DNA of 64,000 nt from Isoetes taiwanensis. Lineage: Eukaryota > Streptophyta > Lycopodiopsida > Isoetales > Isoetaceae. How positions within the stretch are numbered: the stretch's first letter is position 1; each line of letters starts with the position of its first letter. The DNA is taken from contig JAJEKV010000304.1 of NCBI GenBank assembly GCA_021234155.1, positions 1 through 64,000 on the forward strand, given 5' to 3'. The notes under the pieces were generated by a model. That model searched no databases. It saw nothing but the letters and a program-made list of their open reading frames with translations, and was not told the DNA's origin. Shown here one piece after another: positions 11,035 to 23,137 of this stretch. Made by a program: the position numbers and the translations under genes.

Positions 11035-14000
11035 AGTTCCATTTCCTAGGAAGAATTTTTCCTATAAAGAATAGAATAGACGCCATCCTCTTATGAGAAA
11101 TATGATTTGAAGACCCGAATTTTGGACCCATTACAAGCGTAGAAGGGAAATCATGGGGAATTTGGGATCTAAATCCACTAGAAATTTTTTTGCCTTAAAT
11201 CACTTGCGGCCTTTCCAGTTGGAGCAATCTGAAGTGCAATGGTACAGAGGAAGAAGCGCAAAATTTGACAAAGAGAAGTTAACCTCCCCAATGTTTATAC
11301 GTATCATATTAGCACGCAATTAAATAAGGGCGGAGAAAAAATGCACACAGAGCCCCTCGCCATTTTGGCCATGCTGAAATGGCCCTTAAATCCCTTTTTT
11401 TTTTTTTTTCACATAATACCTTCGGAACATGCCGCTGTCTGCCTTAACAAAGTGACCCGAGCGTTTGCCTTAAAATTTGACGAAAGATGCAGGTGCCAGG
11501 CGAGATGTCAGATGTTAGCTTTTGATGTCGTTTATATTGCTAGATTGATGCGAGAGACTTCCTCAAATTTTTCCTAGTTCTTAAATCCGAATGTATAACA
11601 TCCTAGTTCATTTTCGATTTCTATTGTGATTTTGTTTTCCTGCACAAAGAAAATTTGGATGACAATGTGCTATTGGCTGGTAACACAACTTGATCCAACG
11701 TTTGAGATCTAATCTTACAGGATTTATCCAATAATTAGATCTAAAACTTACCTATCACTTTGTTAAAAGAAAGAAACACAAATAAAAAAATTTCATTCAA
11801 ACAAATATCCTGCCATAGACAACGTGATCTCCTCCACGCTGACATGTTGCCCTCCATTCCGGCGACCATAGCCATAGCTCCCGACTTCTCTCTACTGCGA
11901 TCAAGTTCAGCGATTCCACCGCCATAGATTACAGTGATTCCAGCGCCATAAATATCAGGCGATCAAGTTCAGCGATTCAGGTATAATTAGTTTCTTGAAG
12001 ATTTTGGGCTGGGCTTCTACTGCCATTGTTCAGGCAGAGGTCATGAAGCTCACAGATGCCACTTATTCTGATAAGGTAAACTGTATTCTTTATCTTCTTT
12101 TTTATTTTGGTAAGGGGTTGAGGAATGTGCTGTCGGTAGAACGCCGCGATGGAACGCCGCAAGATGCGCGTTCCCTTCTCGGGGGACTAAATTTTCAAAT
12201 TCTTGCTTTTCTTTCCGCTTTCGCCCTTTGTTTCCCCTCTCCGCCTTTCCTTCTTGTGGGGTGGCCAGCTTTCTCGCTTTTACGCCTTTCCTTGTGGGGC
12301 GGCCAGCTCTAGGAGAATCGAATATAGGAAAGAAAGTGATGGGAGAAGAGAAGGAACGTCATATTGGGTTAAATGTTACGATAGCTTAGGGACTCAGGAA
12401 TCTCAGGAGCAAGATTTCTTAGGTGTTTTGAATCGCCACAAGCACCATATTTTTTTGTTCCCTCGTGCCATCGGTGGAGCAGGTGAACATTAAGACCTTA
12501 AACCGCCTTCATTCTTATCTCTGCTTATGTATTGTACGTAAGCTTTGCCGACTTCTATTCTTCTTTCGCTTACATTTGCAGAAGCTTGAGGTTTTTATTT
12601 GCTGGGAAAAGAGCTCGGATCATTCATTTGAAGCAGAGCATTGAAGTAGGCAATTGAAGCACGTGAGTATACTGGGCTTAGGCCCTTGGATTCTTTCCGA
12701 CTTTTTGCTTTTCCTTGCTTGGTATCTCAGATATCCAATCCGCCCACGTTTATTAAGTGTGATTTCCGAGGTCATCTATCCGTAGACATGCTTTAGGGCC
12801 ATTCTATGAGAGGATTGGTGCTTTATCTGGCCGCATTGTTGGCCATTACAGAGCTATGTTGCTTCAGGAATTCTGCTATGGTTATTGCTTCAATCTGTGC
12901 AAGTCAAGTTATTGCTTCATTATTGCCATTGTTGTTGCAATCGTTGTTTTATCTATGTCTTACCATCTTTGTTTTTACAGGGAGCTCAATACTATGCAAT
13001 CTCAAAGTTATCGAAAAGCCATCCTGAGCATTGTATTGACTAGAAGCCATTTGTAAAACCGGATCACCGGTAATGCTAATCCAGCCATGCAATGGGCATG
13101 TTTGCAAGCTCCTCAGATAAACTTGCAAGCAAGGAGCATGGTATGCCTTCTAAGGATGATTTTGATGTATGCATATGTAATTATTCATTGAAGGTCAAAG
13201 TAGCAAGCCCGGGCAGGTCGGGCTTCTATGTGTTGCAGCATTTTTGGGAGGGGCATCCAGTAATACGAAATTTAAAATGCCTTACAGATTAGGAGCAAAG
13301 GAGGGAAAGGTGAGATTGGAAGCCCGTGAATCTGGACATTTGCAGCGCACACCAGTTTCATATGATTTGCAATGTTTTTCAGGTACGTATGGTAGTATAG
13401 AGTTGCTCTAGAGCTCTTAGTGCGCTTAGAAAAAGGGCTTAGCTTCGCAGCATAAATATAGATTAGTTGGGATCAGCTGCACGAGTTTTGGTTGCAAACA
13501 TTGATTTGAGAATGCATGTTTTCTTTTACATGTAAGTTGTGCATGTCACTTTAGGTAGCAAACATTTCTAATTTCATGTCTGGTGCAGGTGTAATAAAAA
13601 TGCTCAGTAGTTTGTAGCTAACTTTCATTACATGCAGGTCCACATATTGCGTGCATCTGGAAATAACTCCAAATCGGAGGATAGAGTAAAGGAGAAAACA
13701 TCAAAAGCTAAAGCTGATCTAAAGCCCTCTTTATGCGTATCTGAGCCTTACATCAAACCTAGAGTGGAGAATAGTAGAGTGAGAAACCTATGGTGGCTGA
13801 TGTTTGCTTGGAGCAAGCAAGGCCCCGTGGATTTTGGGCCACACTTAAATATGTGGAGTAGGCCTAATTCCTCTTTTTCGAATGGCGGCCGTCGAACAAA
13901 ATGGAATATGGAGCAGCCTGTGGAGTTTCACTGCCCTATATCTGAGATCTACTTTATGGCTAAATGGCTATGCTTAGAGGAGCTACTTTATGCGTATTCT

Positions 14001-14859
14001 TTATTCTATTCTATTCTATCAAGAATATTGGCATCCCAAAGATTGAACTCAAGCGTTGGGGATGTACCGAGAGCCGTGGATGCATGATGGGTTGAAGCTA
14101 AAGGATCCGATTGACATAAAACAAGTCCTTATTAATGTATGCAAATATTGGCGTGTTATAGAGGATGCAGATTGATTTTTGACTTGCAAGATTGATTTTT
14201 GGAAGATTTTAAAGGACAAGGTTTGTTTCTGAAGCATGAAATCAAGTATATTTCTTTTGCTTTTTATTTGCCGGATTGGCATGAAACCGTTGTTTTTACA
14301 TCAACTCTTGCATTTGTTCTTCATTTCTATAGGGTCTGGACATCATCAAAATCGATAGCAGTGAGGTAAATCAAGTTTTAACCTCTCTTAGATATTAAGA
14401 GTTTTGTTTTTTCCTTATCCATTTTTTCATTGCAGATAAGCGACTGTATATTTATAGTTCGCATAGGTGATGCCTAGCTTGCTGCAACAAAAGAAAAAGA
14501 ATCTGGATTTCCTCTAATGGGAATGGTGTTTATGAGGATCATACTTGGCGCACTTGAACCGGGTGAAATTGCTTCAATTGTTAACAATCATATATAATGA
14601 GGATAGGGAAGCTTCTATCCCATCATACTTTGATGCAAGATCGTAATTGCCATATGAAACTACATATGTAAATAGCAAAGATATAGTACATGATAATAAA
14701 CAAAGAACATTAGCCGAGCTACGCTTGAGTCGCAAGAGTCTTCTACCGATTTGGAGCCAACTACAACATCACAGGCCAAGGATTTGGTCCCAAATTATGA
14801 TATTTGACTACCCCTCCTTTGCCATTGAAGAGTAACGTGCGTAAGGAGATACGTGAGAG
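11035..14859. other. No recognisable gene; low-copy non-coding DNA
   Basis: I see only short open frames without known domains. Small direct repeats occur, such as gatcaagttcagcgattc near 11,902 and 11,958, and cgcctttcctt...tggggcggccagct near 12,242-12,308. A 151-residue open frame at 13,632-14,087 resembles no family I know and has no clear splice signals. A few exon-like pieces (for example near 14,335-14,370, bounded by ag and gt) may be remains of the myosin VIII relic's upstream part, but this is weak. Confidence 0.4.
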
Positions 14860-15049
14860 CCAATGCCGAAAAACCGGAAGGAACCGAGTCCGAAAAAGGT
14901 GATACGGCGTTAGGACCATGAAAATATAATAGGTTGCATGACACAAGTATATGTCATTAATGCAGATATACTTATCTAAGGTGAAAAAACCTTTGAGACT
15001 TTGCAAGGTCCCGTTAGGGTGTGTCTTTAATTTCCATCTTAATTCCTTG

Positions 15050-15580
15050 CGTGATTCAAGAGTGTGGTGTAGATCTTCTGGAAGGAAGTTGGGTTCTTGG
15101 TGTTGTTCGCTCCATCGATAAAGCAGCTTCCTTCCTTTACTACATCGATGGAAAGGTATGCCCAAGAACTCATTCAACAAAGATGGCATTATTCTATAAA
15201 AATGTTCTTTGTTGCGCATCATAAAATCGAGGTGGAGAAGGTATTGCCCGCGAACCCGTGATATTTTGGACTGAGTTGACGACCTCATACAACTAAGCTA
15301 TTTGAATGAACCTGCAGTACCTCTCACAACCTCAACTATCGATATTCCCACAACACAATTTATGTGGGTATCAATTCTAGATTTGAAGAATATCCGATAT
15401 GACATCCACCGCTAATTTATGTCTTCGGTGTACACCAAAGCTGGTCCAAGATGGGGTTGTCGTTAATCCATTCACCGAGTTTATTCAAACATATCGACAG
15501 AGGAGGAATGAAACTTTGAGTCCCCATGTGTATATTATCAGCGATAGTGCTTACAAAGCAATGATGTCGTGTGTAGAGTT
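15050..15580 (+). pseudogene. Myosin VIII motor N-terminal relic
   Basis: Three pieces in shifting frames match the start of plant class VIII myosin heavy chains in the right order: an SH3-like strand with GSWVLGVVRSIDKAASF near 15,080-15,140; VDDLIQLSYLNEPAV near 15,275-15,320; and VVVNPFTEFIQTYRQRRNE followed by SPHVYIISDSAYKAMM near 15,448-15,567. In intact proteins these precede the ATP-binding P-loop, which is not found downstream. Class VIII was chosen over class XI because of VDDL.QLSYLNEPAVL and the EAYR-type segment, as I recall the families. Myosin VIII is an actin motor at plasmodesmata and the cell plate. This copy is truncated and frame-broken. Confidence 0.7.
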
Positions 15581-16654
15581 AATTGGTGGAAGTTGGAACC
15601 TTAGATACATGCTTTTATGGTTCGACCTACTTTCTACTTAATGCTATATTATTGATTCAAGAATGAGATTTTTTCGAGTCTTATCATGTTTCACGTGGAA
15701 GAAAATGTTATCGAGAATATTCCCATGGCTTCTTTTTGTTGCTACATTTTCTATGTAGATGCAACAACCGAGCTTTAAAAACAATGACTCTAAAATTACA
15801 AGAGCAATTTTTATTGGCACAATTGATCCGTGTAACAATTTTTATTTTGAGCTTTGAAATTGGCATTTAAAAGAAGACTTTCCTTACAGTTTGTTTGTGC
15901 CATCTATCATGTCCAAGAAATAAATTATCCCTTCATTTCCATGATTTATTCATTGTATCGCAAAAATTGCAAAAAAAAAAATTGCATGATTACCATGATC
16001 TACATATTCTAAATGGTATATTTTTCAACAAAACACCCACTACAAATGGCTAAGTTTAAATCCTAAGGTTTGCCATTGTCAATTTCATGAAATATTTATG
16101 CATTGATATTTCTTTTTGTGTTCATCTATCCCTTCTAACCACCCATTCAATGGGCCCACCACTAATGCCCTTCACAATTGCAACTACATTACATCCATGG
16201 ACATGATTACAACAACAACTTTCTATTCCATATATAAGCTTCATTACATCAGCGTTAGAAATGAGCTTGACATTGAGCTGGACATGTTTATAATACGATT
16301 GCTCTAAGCTTGATGAACTGAAACTCCAAAGACTTACAATTTTTTGGATTACACCAAGCTTGCGGGCACATGTTTTGTAGCGGATTATCAATTTCAAGCT
16401 CTGGTGAAGATACTTTCTTATCCTATAAATACTTTGTATCTGTATGTACACCAAATATGTATATTTAGAACTTTTGTTTTGCATATGTTTTCAATATATT
16501 TCTATTTATATTTCTATTTTGCCCGTGTGCACATTTAAAAGGCAAGGTGTGTTCTCTTACCCTTCTATGTACCACTGCATCTTCAACATTTCGTTGCGAC
16601 TGCAAGATCCATTACTCTAAGTTCATTTAAACATACTCAAATAATGCCCAGAAC

Positions 16655-16738
16655 ACATTTCACACATCCTTGAGTAATGCCTGAAACGTATTCCACACAT
16701 CCTTGAGTAATGCCTGAAACGTATTCCACACATCCAAG
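16655..16738. repeat. Short tandem repeat, about 37-bp unit
   Basis: The unit containing cttgagtaatgcctgaaacg then tattccacacatc occurs twice perfectly, and a diverged third unit precedes it near 16,640. Confidence 0.8.
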
Positions 16739-17169
16739 TATACATGCAGGGGAACTTACTTCATATTATGTGTACACTTTAGAAAGGTAATGTTTGTTCC
16801 GTATCGATATGTGTCTATTTCCACCTACACAACCACAACTAACGCACATCAATGCCCTCATACGTCCACGACTAATGCCCGGCATCGCCGGGCACACGTT
16901 TCTAGTTTTCTTTAGATCCATAGCTAAACTGCTAGATTTTCTATATGTTTTTCGTGCAGTACTTGTATTGAAACTCGATGCATGAAGACTCGCATATGTA
17001 TGACAATATTACTTAATCTAATTGTCTTGCAACACAAAGTCTGTTTTGCACCATAGATTGTTTTAATTTTTCTTTATTTGAAGCCACTCCAGATTCTTTT
17101 GAATCTATGCTATTTTTTCATTCTATGTTGAACTGATATTGCTTTTGTGGCCTGCAGAAACAATTCGAT

Positions 17170-17375
17170 TTAAATCTTGGCTTTGAACAAGAAGGATATT
17201 GCTTCACATCTTGGCTTTGAGCAAAGAGATTGCTTTTCTTTCTTTGTACATATATTGTAATCTGCTTATTACGACTTTTTCAATAGAAACTTCTTTTTTG
17301 CCTTTATTTTCTCCTTCACATGCCACATATTGTAATCTGGTTATCAACTTTTTCAATAGAAAGTCTTTTTTCCCC
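17170..17375. repeat. Imperfect tandem duplications
   Basis: The words atcttggctttgaacaa/agcaa and tattgtaatctgcttat/ggttat followed by actttttcaatagaaa are each present twice, showing two small local duplications. Confidence 0.7.
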
Positions 17376-17569
17376 TGCACATAGAGCTAAAAGCATATAT
17401 ATATTTTTCAAAACAGAATTGGCATGGACTAACAAACAGAATAGGCTTGGTTGCACTTAAAACAACCCCCTTCTCAAATCAAATAACACGTAGACAGTTT
17501 AAAAAAACATATACGGTTTTGAAGGAAACAATGTTTGGTTGCGCAAAAAACAACATATGAAAGCCCAAT

Positions 17570-17870
17570 TTTTATCTTTGAAAACCACACCTAAGGAAAC
17601 CACACGTGTTTTTTATTTGAGAAAACTACACTTGAAAACCAGAAACAACATGTGAAAACCAAATTCTTACCTTTGAAAACCACACTTAAGGAAGTAGCAC
17701 ATGTTTTCTATTTGTGAAAACTACACCTGAAACCACACTTGATTAAAAACCACATAAGTTTTCTATTTGTGAAAACTACATTTAAAAACCACATTTGATT
17801 GAAAACCACACTTAAAAAAACCACATCAATGTTCTACAGCTAGAAACTACACTTGAAAACTACGTGTTGT
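17570..17870. repeat. Degenerate minisatellite of gaaaaccacactt units
   Basis: At least fifteen diverged copies of a 12-16 bp unit (gaaaaccacactt / gaaaactacactt) follow one another, with a longer higher-order unit that includes gttttctatttgtg. It is not a telomere-type repeat. Confidence 0.8.
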
Positions 17871-18374
17871 TTCTAGCATTTACAGAACAAAACAATGGGT
17901 GCACTTTAAGTGTTGTTTTTTTGCAAAAATAATAGTAAAAAACTACACATTGAGTAGATTTTGGGGTTATAGTGAGTGCCCGATGTACGGTGACATCAGA
18001 AACAAATACAGAAACATAAGATGGGGACAGCCAGTGCACACTCTGATGATAAGAGCAGAAAATGAGAGATCTGGCAGATGCTATCCAGGAGATGACGACC
18101 AAGCATCGAGAGGCGCACAAAGAAAGCGGGCTTATAATATGAACCGCCCAAGAGGCGAGGCATAAACGTCCACAAAATGCTCAGAAGCTGATTGATAACG
18201 ACGCATCACTGCACGACCATGATGCCGATTAAAAGCGGGGTGCCGGTACTAATTAACTAAGGAAGCCTTCAGAAAAGGCTACAATAAACCAGCGTGATGT
18301 GCTAGTAGCGCCCTTTAGGGAGCTCGCCCATGCTACATCAGTCCAGGGGCCTTAGGGCACAAGGGACAATAATT

Positions 18375-19733
18375 CTATTCTATTCTATATTGCAATGGAC
18401 GTTCAAGAGCTTTTTTCCTGTGTTTGGCAAGCTTTCTTCTCTCGTCTGCTTGTTGTTCACGACGTCTGGCAAGGTTTTGCTGCACAATATCTACAGAAGG
18501 AACCAGGTCAAAACAGTTCGGGGAAACAACTGTGAGATTAGAGAACTTGAACTTACTTCTTTCAATCTCTGTCTTTGCAGTTTCTCGTTGACTCTTTAAT
18601 TCTGCACATCTTGAGCAAACAGACATTCTATGTCTTCTACGAATCTTAGCAAGATCGAATTCACTTTTCCACAGTCTAGTGAAGTGTGAGTAAGAGATGT
18701 GTTGTGACTGAATGCATGTGTCTTTGTATTCTTGGAAGACATCCTTTTTTGTGATGTTGTCTTTCAAATGGTACATGTTACTGTTAGGCAGCTTTTCACA
18801 TGTCTCTTTGAAGTATTTTTCCATCCAAGGTACAGCAGCTAGAGCATACATTGTTATAACTCGCCTTGGCCCACAATGATCATCAATTGCAGGGTTTTTA
18901 TACAGTCTTTTATGTATTCGAGACATTCTAGTGGCCCCCAAACAGTGGACAACTATAAAGCATTTCTGGCACACTTGTTCACGGTTAATGTAATGCAAGA
19001 AGGTGTGGCAGTCTGGCCTTACATGATAAGCCAAGTAGGCATTCTGGTCAGCCATTGTCATAGAACTGTAATTGTCACTAATTGCACGAAGTTTAGCCGT
19101 GCTGCATTTGTTAATGCAGCCCAATGAGCAGCATGTTCTGTTCGTCCATAAGATTTTTTCTTTTTACAGAAGAACATGCTCGCAGCTACAATCCACTTTA
19201 AATTTCTTGAAACTTTGGCTGGAGAACATATAATCTCGTTGCTCCTCATTGGTATCTTCATCTTTGGAAGACAATTCAACTCTAGGAGTGACCTCCTTTG
19301 CCCTCAAAGGTGTGCGTGAAGAGGAAAAAAGACTACGCGAAGTTGTACCCGGATATGTCGGAGGCATAGTATTAAATGTTGGTGATGGGCCATAAGAAGT
19401 TGTGGTAGCAGTTGTTGTTGTTGCATCATGATGAGGAGTTCTTGCAAACATCTCCCTCACAGCAGACTGAAACTCTGCAAATCCATGGGTCACAACAGTT
19501 GTGTGTAGAGGAGTAAATGTTGCAACATCATCCTCATTTGTAGTGAAGTCGTGATGAGAGAAGTTGTAGAGAATCTTACATTCTTTTGCATGTTCTGCAT
19601 TCCTTGTGTCTCTACCTGAGGCAGGAGAAACGACAAATGGTGGGGGTAGCCTGTACCAAATAACTCGTTGAGGTGGAGACTGTGTCGGTTCGAGGGACGG
19701 GGAAGTGTGTTAACAAAGCGATTCACCATCTGC
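18375..19733 (-). pseudogene. Transposase-like gene, N-terminal zinc-binding half (copy A)
   Basis: One minus-strand frame stays open from about 19,700 to 18,375 except for a TAA at 19,164-19,166. A Thr/Pro/Ser-rich N-terminus is followed by cysteines (VDCSCEH, then TCCSLGCINKC), then QVCQKCFIVVHCLGATRMSR, HFTRLWKSEF and RMSVCSRCAELK. A stretch shared with the copy at 36,770-38,975 (S.F...WK.EF...I......S.C..C...K...E) shows both belong to one superfamily. In the other copy this half precedes a DDE-like domain resembling Pfam DUF7869 (named from memory). Here the frame ends before that domain and nothing like it follows below 18,375. A splice acceptor (ttttgcag) lies near 19,734. The gene points away from the ParB-methyltransferase gene starting at 20,042. 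Confidence 0.65.
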
Positions 19734-19735
19734 AA

Positions 19736-20041
19736 AATAGTGGGGAGGCATAAGCAGTAGTGTTAAATGTACAAGTACTAGTAAAAACGAAGGAAAACGT
19801 ATTCCATAATACAAAACTAGTTTAATGCGAAATGAAAACCTATTCCGGCATATACTGGACCAAGACAATCAGGACATGTGTATTCCACTTTACATAGAAC
19901 AATAGAAGATTCCGTTGCCTACCTCTAAAAAGGAATTTTGGCGCCCTCAGTTTCGTATTCCAGTCTCAAAGCTTCAGTCGCCAGCGCCAGCACCTTCGAA
20001 TTTCTTTCTTGAGACTGTATTCTGATTCACATAGAGATATC
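19736..20041. promoter_or_regulatory. Divergent intergenic region between transposase-like and methyltransferase genes
   Basis: About 300 bases separate the two divergent genes. The region holds degenerate copies of the palindrome (gtattccataatac at 19,799-19,812, and half sites near 19,840 and 19,875). It should contain a 5' exon of the minus-strand gene and promoters for both, but I could not locate a TATA box with confidence. Confidence 0.45.
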
Positions 20042-20049
20042 ATGGAGAG

Positions 20050-20730
20050 GTGAGTCCAGAAAGTACATTGTACGTCTTTTTTAGAATGTGTAGTGATTCC
20101 AACTGTATTTCAGAATACAATTTTAGTTTCAAAATTGTATTCCGGAATACAATTTTTGTTTTCCCCGAAGTGAAAGTGTATTTCAGTATACACTTTGACT
20201 TCAGAGAAAACATAAAGTGTATTCCGGAATACACTTTTGTGTTGTGTGTAAATGAAAGTGTATTCCGGAACACAATTTTTGTTTTTCACGAAGTCGTGAA
20301 AAACAAAAATTGTATTCCGGAATACATTTCTAGCCCTGTTTGTGTAAAAATGTTGTATTCCCGAATATGTTTTAGTTTTTTTTAGAAGTCATTAGCCGAT
20401 CTTTGACCAGTTTTTGGTAATTTTAAGCACAAATTTACTGTAAGTTTATTCCAAAATACATTTTAACGATATTTTTTCTACGGAATACACTTTCACTTCG
20501 TGGAAAACAAAAAGTGTATTCTGGAATACGTTTCTAGCCCTGTTTGTGTAAAAATGTTGTATTCCCGAATATATTTTAGTTCTTTTTAGAAGTCATTAGC
20601 CAGTTTTTTGACTACATAAAAGGGCAGTTTTTGGTAATTTTAAGCAGAAATTTACCATAAGTTTATTCCAGAATACATTTTAACGATGTTTTTTCTACCT
20701 CTAAAACCACTACTAAGGTTTTTTTTACAG
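20050..20730 (+). repeat. Intron 1 with palindrome array (GTATTCCGGAATAC family)
   Basis: Exact 14-bp palindromes occur at 20,137, 20,219 and 20,312. Diverged copies lie at about 20,105, 20,177, 20,259, 20,353, 20,446 and later. The copy at 20,214-20,237 is a perfect 24-bp palindrome. The stretch 20,260-20,326 is a longer hairpin whose centre (gtttttcacgaa/tcgtgaaaaac) is itself palindromic and whose arms each carry a site. The intron starts gtgagt and ends ttttacag. Confidence 0.85.
20300..20705. repeat. Tandem duplication, unit about 204 bp
   Basis: The segment that begins near acaaaaattgtattccgg and includes tctagccctgtttgtgtaaa, gaagtcattagcc and tttttggtaattttaagca occurs twice, at 20,328 and 20,532, inside intron 1. 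The second unit has a short insertion near 20,605. Confidence 0.85.
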
Positions 20731-21885
20731 GCAAGAAGGAAACAAGCGTGCATCCAAAAAAACTCTGAAGCTGGTGAGGAACCCTCATCCACAGCAAAGA
20801 TTAGAGGACGAGGAGGAGCCTGTCATTTATGAAAATTTTCAGACTCAATGGTTTTTTACTAGGGGCACTGCTGGAAAGTATAACACCCTCACGTTCCTGC
20901 ATGTCTGCGGTGCAGCAGGGTTGAAACATTACGATGATAAAGAGTTCAAGTGCATGGGCACTATAAAAGATGTTTCTGAGATTGCCAACCAGTCTGGACA
21001 ACAGGGACGTCTTTCATTTAAGACGTCCCAAGGTTTTATTGTTGTTGATTAGGGATTCTTCAAACTGGGCAGGGTGAACCCACACGCCCTTTATAAATAT
21101 GTAGCGCATTACATTAACAAGCAGAGGCTCTTCGACATCATAAAAAAAGTGAAAACTTCAACTCCAGTGCCTCTGAGGATGAGGAGGAGCAAGCAGAAGG
21201 GGGGACACTGGGGGTGATAGTCAAGATGAGTCGGCCCCAAGTGCATCAAGTTCTGAGGGTGCAGCAACAGAGGAGCAGGCCTCGAGACACCATTGCTGCC
21301 AAGAAAAGAAAGGTCTAGGAAATTGCTATAGTTCTTGTTGAAGAGGAAAGCTCGAAGAAGAGGAAGAGCAAAGGAAAGGCACCAGGAGTGGCCATAAAAG
21401 AGAAAAAGGTGGACAAAACCTCAGAAAGAATGGAAGAGATCAACAAGCAAAAGTACGTTCAAGGCGTGATTTACTTGCCTGTGACGTCAATGAGGTTACC
21501 ACCAAAGAATAAAGCTGGAGAGAGGCCACTTTAGTTCCACAAAATTTATGCAGACCATTTAAGGAACCTGAAGGACAGGATCAGGAGCAAACCAAATGCA
21601 CACGTAGCTCTGATTGTTGTCGTTGTGGACAGAACCCAGTGCACTGACCCCAAAGACTATGAAAGGAAAAATGCTGACAGTTATATGCACTACGTCTTGG
21701 GGGGAAACCACAGCTTCAAAGGTAGGAGGCAACTGTACAAGGAAAAGAACAACCCGAGATACCTTTCTGTCCTTTATGCAGTTTACTGTGGCCTGACGGA
21801 CGAGGAGACCAAAATTGTTGCTAATACGCACAATGCAGACAACGAGTACAAACTGAAAATGAGCTTTGTCGACAAGATAAGGTTC

Positions 21886-22116
21886 TGTTAGAATATTTAG
21901 TATTGGACTTGTAAAATATTATCAACATGCATTAGATTGCATGCATGTACATGCACATGCGCATGCACGCATGTGATTGCATGCACAACACTTGTATAGT
22001 ATGCATGTGCATTGAGATTTATTCATTGTATATATAAATTGGATGTGAATAAAGGAGAAGGTGTCTTGGTTTGGTGAAGGATCTTGGTTATTGTCCTCCT
22101 CTATCTATTCTTTACA
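21886..22116 (+). repeat. Copia left LTR (231 bp)
   Basis: It begins tgttagaata and ends ttctttaca. A CATG/GCATGC-rich stretch lies in its middle. It is nearly identical to the right LTR. Confidence 0.95.
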
Positions 22117-22157
22117 TGGTATTAGAGCTGTAGGTTGATCTTGTCTCGTTGTTCGAG

Positions 22158-23137
22158 ATGTCTAAGTTTATGAAGATTGAGTCCACGCTAAAGCCTTTCG
22201 ATGGAACACATTGGCATTCTTGGAAGTTTCGAGTGAAGGGTTTGTTGGAAGTCGATGATTGTTGGTCTGTGATAGGAGAGTCTAAACCACAAACTCTGAC
22301 AGATGATTGGAAGGAAAAAGATTGAAGGGCGATAGCATTTCTTCTAAATGTTATCACTGATGGTGTATTAATGCAGTTACCGAGAAGTAGTTCTATATCT
22401 TCATCATCTTCACCAACTTCTTTCACATCTGCACATGATCTTTGGGAGGCATTAGAAGCAAAGTATGACCAATTAACCTCTGCAGAGCTTGCTGCTTTAA
22501 AGGCAAAGTTAGATACTTTAAAGTATAAGGAAGGAGAAGACGTGGAAAAACTCATTGTAGCTTTCAATGAGATATTTGCAAAGTTTGCTGCTGCAGGCCA
22601 AGCTAAGACCCAGGAGGCTCAAGTAATAGCTTTCACAAAAGCTTTTCCTCAAAGACTTGATCCTTTAAAGATGTATGTAAGGACACTTTATAAAGGTAAT
22701 TTTGTTGAAGCGTGTAGTTCCATTAAGGCTGAGCTTGAAACACAACAAGCTGCAAGGTATAGGAGTAATTCTAATGAAGTGGCTCTTGCAATACGTGGCC
22801 GTGGACGTGGAAGAGGTCGCGGTTATGTTTATCGTGGACGTGGTCGTGGTGGTCGAGGAGGTGTAGGTACAAGTAGAGGTACCACACAAGAAGATGGTAA
22901 TGGTCGTGGAGGACGTTGGCGTGATGATGGGAGATTTGCCAATGTCAAGTGTAACTATTGCCATAAGTTGGGTCACATACAAAGATTTTGTAGACAAAGA
23001 AAAGCTAATTTGTTGAGATTGTCAGCTGAGTACAAGAGCCAAAATGTGAATGACATTGCTCCAGCAAGTAGTGCAACAAACGTTGCATTCTCAGGTGATA
23101 CAAAAAATGAAAATAAAGAAGAGATTGATTTGAAGTT
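22158..23137 (+). pseudogene. Copia gag
   Basis: ATG at 22,158 opens MSKFMKIESTLKPFDG, a UBN2/gag start that includes the usual FDG and W residues. A TGA at 22,323 interrupts it, then the frame stays open to the end. The C-terminal part has arginine-glycine repeats and a perfect CCHC zinc knuckle (CNYCHKLGHIQRFC, about 22,951-22,992). Gag forms the particle and binds element RNA. The frame changes just before the protease, where intact Copia elements usually continue as one polyprotein. Confidence 0.85.

Larger units (their letters stand above)
15581..18374. other. No recognisable gene; AT-rich DNA with minisatellites
   Basis: There are no coding signals beyond short open frames. The tandem repeats in it are listed separately. 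Confidence 0.5.

Noticed and set aside
14761-15288. 175-residue open frame on the minus strand
   Set aside because: It is antisense to the myosin VIII fragments, which match a known family in order; the minus frame matches nothing.
17570-17870. Interstitial telomere repeat
   Set aside because: The units are aaaaccacac-like, not tttaggg or its complement.
22665-22997. Thr-rich 110-residue frame on the minus strand
   Set aside because: Antisense of the Arg/Gly-rich part of Copia gag.
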